Assembly: GCA_965116595.1 (NCBI GenBank)
Contig: OZ220708.1
Coordinates: forward strand, 2,418,001 to 2,482,000
Length of the DNA stretch: 64,000 nt
Direction of reading: 5' to 3'
Source: G963663315 sp963668255
GTDB lineage: Bacteria > Pseudomonadota > Gammaproteobacteria > Arenicellales > Poriferihabitantaceae
The translations under genes and the position numbers were made by a program. This document shows, one piece after another, positions 25,840 through 34,033 of the stretch (positions within the stretch are counted from its first letter, which is position 1; every line of letters starts with the position of its first letter). Under the pieces are notes generated by a model, which was given only the letters and a program-made list of their open reading frames with translations, searched no databases and was not told the DNA's origin.

Positions 25840-26985
25840 TTGAATACACCTGCTTTACTTGTTCTTGAGGACGGCAGCACGTTCCATGGCAAGTCAATCG
25901 GCGCCAATGGCATGAGTGTCGGGGAGCTTGTCTTCAATACTTCGATGACTGGTTACCAGGAAATTCTGACTGACCCTTCCTACGCCATGCAGTTGGTTAC
26001 ATTGACCTGTCCCCATATCGGCAATGTGGGCGCCAACTCCGAAGACGTGGAATCAACCGGGATCTTCTGCTCGGGGTTGATCGTGAAAAATGTTCCCATC
26101 CTGCATTGTAACTGGCGCTCCGACCAGTCTCTGCCTGAATATCTGCAACGCCAGGGGGTCGTGGCAATCAGTGATATCGATACCAGGAAGTTAACCCGTA
26201 TCCTGCGCAACAAGGGCGCTCAACGCGGCTGTATCATCGCACAGGAATCTCCGGATGAAGTGGCTGCGCTGGCTGCAGCCCGGTCGTTTCCCGGTCTTGC
26301 CGGCATGGACCTGGCAAAGGAGGTGACAACAAATCAAATCTATAAATGGAATGGTGGGGTATGGGATCTCGAATCGGGTTATCGTGTGGAAGACCCATCC
26401 GTATATTCAGTTGTCGCTTTTGATTTTGGTATCAAGCGCAACATCATGCGATTGCTGGCCGAGCGCGGGTGTGATATCACGGTAGTTCCTGCAACTACTT
26501 CAGCCGAAGCGGTTATGGCAATGGAGCCCGACGGTGTATTTTTATCCAACGGTCCCGGAGATCCCGAGCCCTGTGACTATGCAATAAACGCAGTTGGACA
26601 TATCTTGAAGACCGGTGTTCCTGTATTTGGAATCTGCCTGGGGCATCAGTTGCTGTGTCTGGCGAGTGGCGCGAAAACCGAAAAAATGAAATTTGGTCAT
26701 CATGGCGCCAATCATCCAGTGCAGGATCAGGATACCGGGCAGGTCCTGATCACCAGCCAGAACCATGGCTTTACCGTGAATCACAAATCTCTGGGGGACA
26801 ATATCCGGGTAACTCATCGCTCATTGTTCGATAACACGATACAGGGTGTCGAGCGTCTTGATGTTCCCGCATTTTCATTTCAGGGACATCCCGAAGCCAG
26901 TCCTGGACCAAAAGATATCGGTTATTTGTTTGACCGGTTTATACGGATGATGGAAATAGACAAGTCAGGGAAGTCCGATGCCTAA
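25840..26985 (+). CDS. carA: carbamoyl-phosphate synthase small subunit
   Basis: Glutamine amidotransferase subunit (381 residues) supplying ammonia for carbamoyl phosphate in arginine and pyrimidine synthesis. The N-terminal CPSase_sm_chain domain (LVLEDGSTFHGKSIGA, NTSMTGYQEILTDPSY) is followed by a class I amidotransferase with the catalytic Cys in FGICLGHQLL and the His/Glu in QGHPEASPGP. The start is TTG at 25840 with CTGGAG upstream; no in-frame ATG fits. It overlaps carB by eight bases. Confidence 0.96.
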   Translation: MNTPALLVLEDGSTFHGKSIGANGMSVGELVFNTSMTGYQEILTDPSYAMQLVTLTCPHIGNVGANSEDVESTGIFCSGLIVKNVPILHCNWRSDQSLPEYLQRQGVVAISDIDTRKLTRILRNKGAQRGCIIAQESPDEVAALAAARSFPGLAGMDLAKEVTTNQIYKWNGGVWDLESGYRVEDPSVYSVVAFDFGIKRNIMRLLAERGCDITVVPATTSAEAVMAMEPDGVFLSNGPGDPEPCDYAINAVGHILKTGVPVFGICLGHQLLCLASGAKTEKMKFGHHGANHPVQDQDTGQVLITSQNHGFTVNHKSLGDNIRVTHRSLFDNTIQGVERLDVPAFSFQGHPEASPGPKDIGYLFDRFIRMMEIDKSGKSDA

Positions 26986-29900
26986 ACGGGAAGACATTGA
27001 ATCCATTCTTATTATCGGAGCGGGGCCGATTATCATCGGTCAGGCATGCGAATTTGACTATTCAGGGGTGCAGGCCTGCAAGGCGCTCAGGCAGGAGGGA
27101 TACCGGGTCATACTGGTGAACTCGAATCCTGCCACCATCATGACGGATCCTGATTTTTCCGATGCGACCTATATCGAACCGATCAAGTGGGAAACCGTGG
27201 CAAAGATAATAGAGGCGGAGAGACCGGATGCGATACTTCCCACCATGGGGGGGCAAACCGGACTGAATTGTGCGCTGGACCTGAATCGCCATGGAGTGTT
27301 GAAAAAGTTCAATGTTGAAATGATCGGCGCGACCAGGGAAGCGATTGACAAGGCAGAAGACAGGGAGCAGTTCCGTCAGGCAATGGCAGCGATCAATCTT
27401 GAAACGGCAAATGGTGATCTGGCGCATTCCCTGGAGGATGCCCACGCGATAGCCAATAAAATCGGATTTCCGGTGATTATCAGACCTTCATTCACTCTGG
27501 GCGGGAGTGGTGGTGGGATTGCCTGGAACATGGATGAGTTTGATGAAATCTGCAATCGGGGACTTGATACTTCGCCGACCAATGAGCTTCTGATCGAGGA
27601 AAGCATTATCGGTTGGAAAGAATATGAAATGGAAGTGGTCAGGGACAGCAACGATAATTGTATTATCGTTTGTGCGATAGAAAATCTGGACCCGATGGGT
27701 GTGCATACCGGTGATTCAATCACGGTAGCGCCGGCACAGACACTGACTGACAAGGAATACCAGATCATGCGCGATGCCAGTATCGCAGTGTTGCGGGAGA
27801 TTGGAGTGGATACAGGAGGCTCGAACGTTCAATTTGCAATCAATCCCGAAAATGGTCGGATGATTATCATTGAAATGAACCCCAGGGTCTCACGGTCTTC
27901 AGCGCTGGCATCCAAGGCAACCGGATTTCCAATTGCGAAGGTGGCAGCCAGACTCGCGGTTGGACTCACCCTGAATGAATTGAAGAATGAAATTACCAAT
28001 GGAGCAACGCCTGCATCGTTTGAACCAAGCATTGATTACGTAGTGACCAAGGTTCCCCGATTCGATTTTGAGAAATTTCCGCAGGCGGACGCAACCCTGA
28101 CCACACAAATGAAGTCGGTGGGCGAGGTCATGGCTATAGGACGAACCTTCCAGGAATCATTCCAGAAAGCATTGCGAGGCCTCGAAATCGGCTCCAGCGG
28201 ACTTGATGACCAGATGATGCCTGATAATATCGGCGCCCACGATTATTTAACCTCGAAGCTGCGTATCCCCGGCGCCAGTCGACCCTGGTATCTTGCCCAG
28301 GCTTTTCGTGCCGGAATGAGCATCGACGCAATTCATCAGGTTTGCAGAATCGACCATTGGTTCCTGGCTCAGATCGAGGACCTGGTGGAAACCGAGAAAG
28401 AGATTGCCGGATCAGAATTGACCGGTCTTTCCACCGTCATCGTGAGGGGCTGGAAAGCGAAAGGGTTTTCGGATTGCCGAATTGCAAGGTTGATGGAACT
28501 CGAAGAGCAGCAGATCAGGGACTACCGGTACAGAAATTCGATTCATCCGGTATTCAAACGGGTCGATTCCTGTGCGGCCGAATTTGATACCGCTACAGCG
28601 TATCTGTATTCGACTTATGAAGAGGAATGTGAAGCCAATCCGACTGACAATGAGAAGATAATGGTGCTCGGCGGAGGTCCCAACCGGATAGGGCAGGGTA
28701 TCGAATTTGATTATTGCTGTGTACATGCTGCAATGGCGTTAAGTGAGGATGGATTCGAAACGATTATGGTGAACTGTAATCCTGAAACCGTATCCACCGA
28801 CTATGATACGTCTGACCGGTTGTATTTCGAGTCGCTGACTCTGGAAGACGTACTTGAAATCGTTCGCATAGAAAATCCGGTTGGAGTTATTGTTCAGTTT
28901 GGCGGTCAAACTCCGCTGAAGCTGGCGCGTGACCTTGAAAAGGCGGGGACTCCGATTATTGGTACATCACCTGCCTCGATTCATCATGCCGAAGATCGTG
29001 CTTTTTTTCAGAAACTGCTGGCTGATCTGGGTTTGCTGCAGCCGCCAAACCGTACCGCGACCAGTCGTCCTGAAGCGCTCGACCTGGCGGATGAAATCGG
29101 TTACCCGCTGATTGTCCGTCCATCCTATGTCCTTGGCGGGCGGGGCATGGAGATTGTCTATAACCCGCAGGATCTCGACACTTACCTGCAATCCATGGCA
29201 GATACTTCGTTTGATTCCCCGATTTTACTGGATCGGTTTCTCAATGATGCCGTTGAAGTGGATGTGGATGCGGTGAGCGACGGTCACCGTGTCGTGATCG
29301 GCGGCATCATGGAGCACATAGAAGCGGCAGGGGTGCATTCCGGTGATTCCGCCTGTTCGTTACCACCGTATAGCCTGTCCGGCCCCTTGCAGGAGGAACT
29401 GAAGGCGCAGACCCGTGCGTTGGCGCTGGCATTGAATGTGGTTGGCCTGTTGAATGTGCAGTTCGCGGTTAAAGGTGAGCAAATCTACGTTCTCGAAGTC
29501 AATCCCAGGGCATCGAGAACGGTTCCGTTTGTCTCCAAGGCGACCGCCAGACCCTTGGCCAGGATTGCTTCACGATGTATGGCAGGACAATCTCTGGCTG
29601 AACAGGGTATTGTGGTTGAACAGGCGCCGAACTTTTATTCGGTTAAGGAAGCAGTATTTCCGTTCATCAAATTTCCGGGAGTGGATACCGTGCTTGGCCC
29701 GGAAATGAAAAGTACCGGTGAGGTTATGGGCATTGGCGACAGTTTTGGCGAAGCCTTCGAGAGATCCCAGAATGCGGCGGGTTACACTATCCCTGGATCC
29801 GGCAGGATCATGTTCAGCCTGCGCAAGGAGGACCAGCACGATGCTGTACCAATTGTTCGGTATTTTTACAACGCCGGGTTTGAAATTCTGGCGACTGAAG

Positions 29901-30265
29901 GTACCGGCAAAGTGATCGGCGATGCGGGCATTCCGGTCAAACTGGTCAACAAGGTCATTGAAGGCAGGCCCCATGTTGTCGACATGATCAAGAATAATGA
30001 GTTTGATTTGATCGTCAATACCACATCCGGCAAGCAGAGCTTGAAAGATTCCTATACAATTCGTCGGCAGGCGTTATTGCACAAGGTGACGTATTACACG
30101 ACGTTGGCGGCTGCCAAAGCCTCTTCTGAAGCCCACCAATACGCTGGGACGATTACTGTAAATCAGTTGCAGAAGCTCCATGAACAGCTTGTCCAATCTC
30201 CGGCTGTAGAATCTGACATAAGCAAGTCAGGGAATGTGATCAGGGCTTTGTACCAGGACTTGTAA
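26978..30265 (+). CDS. carB: carbamoyl-phosphate synthase large subunit
   Basis: Makes carbamoyl phosphate from bicarbonate, ammonia and two ATP; 1095 residues, slightly longer than E. coli CarB. Two homologous ATP-grasp halves are visible: N-half with SILIIGAGPIIIGQACEFDY and RPSFTLGGSGGGIA, C-half with MVLGGGPNRIGQGIEFDY and RPSYVLGGRGMEIVY. A C-terminal MGS-like allosteric domain (ILATEGTGKVIGDAGIPVKLVNKV, IVNTTSGKQSLKDSYTIRR) follows. It is coupled to carA and followed by greA after 32 bases. Confidence 0.98.
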   Translation: MPKREDIESILIIGAGPIIIGQACEFDYSGVQACKALRQEGYRVILVNSNPATIMTDPDFSDATYIEPIKWETVAKIIEAERPDAILPTMGGQTGLNCALDLNRHGVLKKFNVEMIGATREAIDKAEDREQFRQAMAAINLETANGDLAHSLEDAHAIANKIGFPVIIRPSFTLGGSGGGIAWNMDEFDEICNRGLDTSPTNELLIEESIIGWKEYEMEVVRDSNDNCIIVCAIENLDPMGVHTGDSITVAPAQTLTDKEYQIMRDASIAVLREIGVDTGGSNVQFAINPENGRMIIIEMNPRVSRSSALASKATGFPIAKVAARLAVGLTLNELKNEITNGATPASFEPSIDYVVTKVPRFDFEKFPQADATLTTQMKSVGEVMAIGRTFQESFQKALRGLEIGSSGLDDQMMPDNIGAHDYLTSKLRIPGASRPWYLAQAFRAGMSIDAIHQVCRIDHWFLAQIEDLVETEKEIAGSELTGLSTVIVRGWKAKGFSDCRIARLMELEEQQIRDYRYRNSIHPVFKRVDSCAAEFDTATAYLYSTYEEECEANPTDNEKIMVLGGGPNRIGQGIEFDYCCVHAAMALSEDGFETIMVNCNPETVSTDYDTSDRLYFESLTLEDVLEIVRIENPVGVIVQFGGQTPLKLARDLEKAGTPIIGTSPASIHHAEDRAFFQKLLADLGLLQPPNRTATSRPEALDLADEIGYPLIVRPSYVLGGRGMEIVYNPQDLDTYLQSMADTSFDSPILLDRFLNDAVEVDVDAVSDGHRVVIGGIMEHIEAAGVHSGDSACSLPPYSLSGPLQEELKAQTRALALALNVVGLLNVQFAVKGEQIYVLEVNPRASRTVPFVSKATARPLARIASRCMAGQSLAEQGIVVEQAPNFYSVKEAVFPFIKFPGVDTVLGPEMKSTGEVMGIGDSFGEAFERSQNAAGYTIPGSGRIMFSLRKEDQHDAVPIVRYFYNAGFEILATEGTGKVIGDAGIPVKLVNKVIEGRPHVVDMIKNNEFDLIVNTTSGKQSLKDSYTIRRQALLHKVTYYTTLAAAKASSEAHQYAGTITVNQLQKLHEQLVQSPAVESDISKSGNVIRALYQDL

Positions 30266-30297
30266 CCAGGACCCGGGTAGTGAGAGACAGACAGAAT

Positions 30298-30777
30298 ATG
30301 AATGAAAGAGTAGTGTTGACCCGCAAGGGCGCTGATGCGTTGCGTGAGGAATTGAAAAAACTGAAGAGTGTCGTTCGACCGAGAATCATAGCCGCCATTG
30401 CAGAAGCCCGTTCACATGGCGACCTTTCTGAAAATGCCGAGTACGACGCCGCAAAAGAGCAACAGGGCTTTACCGAAGGCCGAATTGCCGAGCTCGAATC
30501 GAGTCTTTCCATTGCAGAGATCATTGACCCGGTGAAAATTGGCCGCGAAGACAGGGTAGTGTTTGGCGCGTACATTGATCTTTACGATGTCGATGAAGAC
30601 CAGGCAGTTACCTACCAGTTGGTCGGAAATCTCGAAGCTGACCTGAGTCAGGGAAGAATTTCAATCAGCTCGCCGATCGGCAAGTCACTCCTTGGCAAGA
30701 ATACCGGCGACGAAATCGAGGTTGCCGCGCCGGGCGGCAAAAGAATTTACGAAATTCTGGGAATCCATTACCAGTAG
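30298..30777 (+). CDS. greA: transcription elongation factor GreA
   Basis: Rescues backtracked RNA polymerase by stimulating transcript cleavage. 159 residues from the ATG at 30298. The N-terminal coiled coil has the conserved acidic tip (HGDLSENAEYDAAKEQQG) and the C-terminal FKBP-like domain ends in GGKRIYEILGIHY. A GTG at 30280 would add six residues but does not fit the family. The carAB-greA order is widespread in proteobacteria. Confidence 0.96.
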   Translation: MNERVVLTRKGADALREELKKLKSVVRPRIIAAIAEARSHGDLSENAEYDAAKEQQGFTEGRIAELESSLSIAEIIDPVKIGREDRVVFGAYIDLYDVDEDQAVTYQLVGNLEADLSQGRISISSPIGKSLLGKNTGDEIEVAAPGGKRIYEILGIHYQ

Positions 30778-30781
30778 GAAG

Positions 30782-31387
30782 ATGACCACCGCCCTGGAAG
30801 CAATCGAACGACTGAAGGAAGGGAACCGGCGTTTCGTCTCCGGTCGGCGTCGGAGCGATGCTATCGGTTCGCACCGGCGCGCACGCCTTGCTGACAGTCA
30901 GACTCCGTTCGCCATCATCCTTGGCTGTTCCGATTCACGGGTGCCGGTGGAGTTGGTGTTCGATCAGGGGCTTGGCGATCTCTTCGTCATTCGCGTGGCG
31001 GGCAACGTGGCGGCGCCGTCTCAGGTGGGCAGCGTGGAGTTCGCCGTCGGTCTGTTCGGCATCGCTCTGGTGGTGGTGCTGGGACACACCAGGTGCGGCG
31101 CAATTCAGGCAGCGCTGAAAGAACCTGACAACTCTTCCGAAAACTGTTCTGGAAACCTGGATGCCATCCTGAACCGCATCCGCCCGACAGTGCAATCGCT
31201 GCCGGACACGGCTGTGCATACCGATCACGATACGCTTATTCGGCAAGCGGTGAGGGCCAATGTCCGGGCCCAGGTGACTGCTCTCACCCAGGATTCAGAA
31301 CTGCTCGGGCGGCTTGTCGAAGCGGGCAGGCTCATGCTGGTAGGCGCTGAATACGATCTGGTCACCGGCGGGGTGGATTTCCTCTGA
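30782..31387 (+). CDS. beta-class carbonic anhydrase
   Basis: Zinc enzyme interconverting CO2 and bicarbonate, 201 residues from the ATG at 30782 (four bases after the greA stop). Zinc ligands are Cys49 and Asp51 in LGCSDSRVPVE, and His102 and Cys105 in GHTRCGAI; RVAGNVAAPS is also diagnostic. The longer frame from 30692 overlaps greA and is not credible. Bicarbonate produced here is a substrate of the adjacent carbamoyl-phosphate synthase. The coding region looks distinctly richer in G and C than carB or greA, which could mean separate acquisition. Confidence 0.94.
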   Translation: MTTALEAIERLKEGNRRFVSGRRRSDAIGSHRRARLADSQTPFAIILGCSDSRVPVELVFDQGLGDLFVIRVAGNVAAPSQVGSVEFAVGLFGIALVVVLGHTRCGAIQAALKEPDNSSENCSGNLDAILNRIRPTVQSLPDTAVHTDHDTLIRQAVRANVRAQVTALTQDSELLGRLVEAGRLMLVGAEYDLVTGGVDFL

Positions 31388-31409
31388 TTCATGAGTATGA
31401 AGGGAACCG

Positions 31410-31793
31410 ATGAAAACCATTATTGACCATGTGTCCGTCGGTGTAAACGATTTGAATGCTGCGGGCGAGTTCTATGATTGTGTATTATCCTTGATTGATA
31501 TTTACCGGAAATATGAAATCCCGGGGCAGGCGATTGCTTATGGAGACGACTATGACTTCTGGGTCAATACGCCTCTCGATGATGCCCGGGCGGTCCCCGG
31601 CAATGGCGTTCATATTGCTTTCAGGGCGGACTCGATATCACAGGTGGATCGGTTCTGGCAGGCAGCGATCAGCAACGGGGCTGAATCCGATGGTAAACTG
31701 GGTTACAGAACCGAATACGGGAAAGGATATTATGCTACCTTCATAAAAGACCACGATGGCAATAAAATCGAGGTTGTGTATCGGCATGGATGA
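31410..31793 (+). CDS. VOC (glyoxalase/bleomycin-resistance) family protein
   Basis: Single vicinal-oxygen-chelate domain, 127 residues. The first beta-alpha-beta module starts IIDHVSVGVNDLNAAGEFYD with a metal-type His; the second has GNGVHIAFRADS and ends FIKDHDGNKIEVVYR with the conserved C-terminal Glu. Such small proteins isomerise, dioxygenate or bind small molecules; the substrate cannot be inferred. It overlaps the following HD-protein gene by eight bases, suggesting coupled translation. Confidence 0.85.
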   Translation: MKTIIDHVSVGVNDLNAAGEFYDCVLSLIDIYRKYEIPGQAIAYGDDYDFWVNTPLDDARAVPGNGVHIAFRADSISQVDRFWQAAISNGAESDGKLGYRTEYGKGYYATFIKDHDGNKIEVVYRHG

Positions 31794-32430
31794 CAACGTA
31801 GATTGCATGAAAGCAGACAGGTTTGTTGCCCTTTGGAATCGTTGCGCACTGTTCGATGACCCCGATTGCGTTGACATATATCGTGCGCTGCAGGAGCTAT
31901 ACGGCGAATCACACCGCGTCTACCATACCGGCGATCACATCCGCTATTGCCTGGCAGGATTTGATTTGATGGACACCGACCTTACGCAGACCAGCAAGGA
32001 TATTATCGAGTTGTCAATCTGGTTCCATGACGCAATTTATGAAATCTCAGCCAGTGACAATGAAGCCCAAAGCGCCCGGTGGTTTTCCTCCCAGGCGGAT
32101 TGCAGGCTGAATCCGGACATCATCAATGCGGTCAACCGTTGTATCCTGTTTACCACTCACCAGGAAGTTCCGGCTGACCCATATTCCCGATTCGTGGTGG
32201 ATATTGATCTAAGTGGTTTTGGCCAGGATTGGGAAGGATTCGTCGATGATGGACGAAAAATCAGAGAGGAAAACAATCACCTGAATGACGAGGCATTTGT
32301 TAGCGGGCAGATCAAGTTCATGAGTCGGTTGCTGAACAGAAGCCGTATTTATTACACGGAATATTTTAATGCTCTTCTGGAAACCAGGGCAAGGCAGAAT
32401 ATAATCCGTCAATTGGAAATTTATCGGTAG
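31786..32430 (+). CDS. HD-domain family protein, putative metal-dependent phosphohydrolase
   Basis: A 214-residue soluble protein of the uncharacterised HD-like group that contains HTGDHIRYCL (first His) and IWFHDAIYE (His-Asp). A further His (FTTHQEVP) and Asp (VVDIDLSGFG) follow in the order expected for an HD metal site. Members of this group are often annotated only as predicted metal-dependent HD phosphohydrolases; no substrate is known to me. The start is ATG 31786 or 31807; the frame opening at 31756 lies within the preceding gene. Confidence 0.7.
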   Translation: MDDNVDCMKADRFVALWNRCALFDDPDCVDIYRALQELYGESHRVYHTGDHIRYCLAGFDLMDTDLTQTSKDIIELSIWFHDAIYEISASDNEAQSARWFSSQADCRLNPDIINAVNRCILFTTHQEVPADPYSRFVVDIDLSGFGQDWEGFVDDGRKIREENNHLNDEAFVSGQIKFMSRLLNRSRIYYTEYFNALLETRARQNIIRQLEIYR

Positions 32431-32532
32431 GGCTTTTGTTCCCGAACCACCCGTGTCCCGGGACGTTCGGTTGACTTTGGCCACGCTGACAAACCGAAAG
32501 AATCCTGTTCAAACCCGCGCCCGGAATTCCTG

Positions 32533-33399
32533 TTGGAAATCATCTCAATTCTATTCCCTGTTGTTTTCATTGTACTGATTGGGTTTCTGTACGCTCGCAG
32601 GTTCGAGCCCGATATGGGGGTGGCAAATGGTCTTGTTTTGCGTATCTTTTTGCCCGCGCTGATATTTGACGTCGTATCAAGCGGGGAGTTTGCGATTGTC
32701 ACTTATCGCTGGTTAATCGTTGGCGGGGTCCTGGTTATTCTCGGGTCGGGTTTGATAGCCTGGCCAACAGGACGGATTCTGAAATATCCCAATCGCGCGT
32801 TCGTGCCGAGCATGATGTTCAACAACTGCGGGAATCTGGGGTTGCCGGTTGCCGTCCTGGCATTTGGCGATCAGGCGCTGGAAGCTGCAATCATATTGTT
32901 TCTGGTCAGCAATCTGGGGCATTTCACGCTTGGTGTTTATCTCTTCGGAGGAGCAGTGTCGTGGAAGAGTCTGATTGGCAATTCCGTCAATATCGCGATG
33001 ATACTTGCTCTCGTGTTCAATTTTACAGGGGTCAAACTTCCCGAAGTCATACAGTTGCCGATTACCATGGTTGGTCAAATCGCGATTCCGCTGATGCTTT
33101 TTTCCCTGGGCGTGCGAATGCAAAGGACTCAGATGGAACACTGGAAAATTGGAATCGTATCCGGCCTGGTCTGTCCGTTGTCGGGGCTTTTATTCGCGGT
33201 CATCGCAGTCTGGATACTGCCTTTGACTGCATTTCAGGCAGGGTTGCTGATATTATTTTCCGCATTTCCGCCCGCGGTGTTGAATTTTTTGTTTGCGGAA
33301 CAATACAATCAACAGCCGGAAGTGGTTGCATCCATCGTATTGATTTCAAATGCGATGTCCGTCGGCGTATTGTCGGTAGTGCTTTGGTGGCTGCTGTAA
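32533..33399 (+). CDS. AEC family transporter (auxin-efflux-carrier-type permease)
   Basis: Inner-membrane protein of 288 residues with about ten hydrophobic helices in the two-fold repeat of the AEC/BASS-type fold. Characteristic segments are LRIFLPALIFDVVSSGEF, the crossing-helix FNNCGNLGLPVAVLAFG and the C-terminal FSAFPPAVLNFLFAEQYN. Relatives export or import carboxylates such as malonate or malate. The start is TTG at 32533. It converges on the NQO1-like gene with a 26-base gap. Confidence 0.87.
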   Translation: MEIISILFPVVFIVLIGFLYARRFEPDMGVANGLVLRIFLPALIFDVVSSGEFAIVTYRWLIVGGVLVILGSGLIAWPTGRILKYPNRAFVPSMMFNNCGNLGLPVAVLAFGDQALEAAIILFLVSNLGHFTLGVYLFGGAVSWKSLIGNSVNIAMILALVFNFTGVKLPEVIQLPITMVGQIAIPLMLFSLGVRMQRTQMEHWKIGIVSGLVCPLSGLLFAVIAVWILPLTAFQAGLLILFSAFPPAVLNFLFAEQYNQQPEVVASIVLISNAMSVGVLSVVLWWLL

Positions 33400-33425
33400 C
33401 TTTTTGCACAAGGTCACTTTTGCCA

Positions 33426-34025
33426 CTATTCATTCTCCTTATCGGGTTCATGGATTTCCTTCCCCGCCCGGTAAGCGGTTTCGAGGTGGCCGGCATGGGC
33501 GCCCCGGTCCCATCCGGCATCCAGCATCAGATGAATCCTGATCGGTTCGACGCCGCAGTAACCCAGCACGCCATAGCGCCACAGGTGATCGATTTCCCGA
33601 TCATAACCCCATTTGTCCATCAGTTTCCGTGACGCGCCGGTGGGTACCAGCAGCGTACAGGGGCGAGGTTTCAGCAGGCTGCCCTCGGGATCGTGCTTCC
33701 TGTGGTAAGCCCATCCCGCGGACCAGACCCGGTCGAGCCAGCCCTTCATCATCGCCGGCATACCGTACCACCAGATCGGGAACACCAGGCACAGCGCGTC
33801 GCTTTGCTCGATGCGCGCCTGCTCCACGAGTACGTCCGGCGGCATCGGCACGCCGTCGAATTGCTGCCGGTCGCGCATGCTCATGAGCGGGTCGAAGCCC
33901 TCGCGGTAGAGGTCGGCGACTTCACAGTCATGGCCTGCGTCTTCGGTGCCGGCAACAAACCGGTCGAGCAGGGCGCCGCTGAACGAATCGGGATCGGGAT
34001 GACAAAATACCGCCAGTACGCGCAT
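33426..34025 (-). CDS. NAD(P)H-dependent flavin oxidoreductase, NQO1/MdaB family
   Basis: Flavodoxin-fold quinone or azo reductase, 199 residues. The N-terminal FMN/FAD phosphate region is VFCHPDPDSFSGALLDRF, and the family hallmark FPIWWYGMPAMMKGWLDRVW forms part of the flavin site. The ATG at 34025 lies eight bases after the stop of the DmdA-like fusion gene, so it is the last gene of that operon; the longer frame overlaps the fusion gene. It looks GC-rich relative to flanking genes. A role in recycling electrons or in acrylate or quinone detoxification is only a guess. Confidence 0.88.
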   Translation of the reverse strand: MRVLAVFCHPDPDSFSGALLDRFVAGTEDAGHDCEVADLYREGFDPLMSMRDRQQFDGVPMPPDVLVEQARIEQSDALCLVFPIWWYGMPAMMKGWLDRVWSAGWAYHRKHDPEGSLLKPRPCTLLVPTGASRKLMDKWGYDREIDHLWRYGVLGYCGVEPIRIHLMLDAGWDRGAHAGHLETAYRAGKEIHEPDKENE

Positions 34026-34033
34026 GACTCTGC

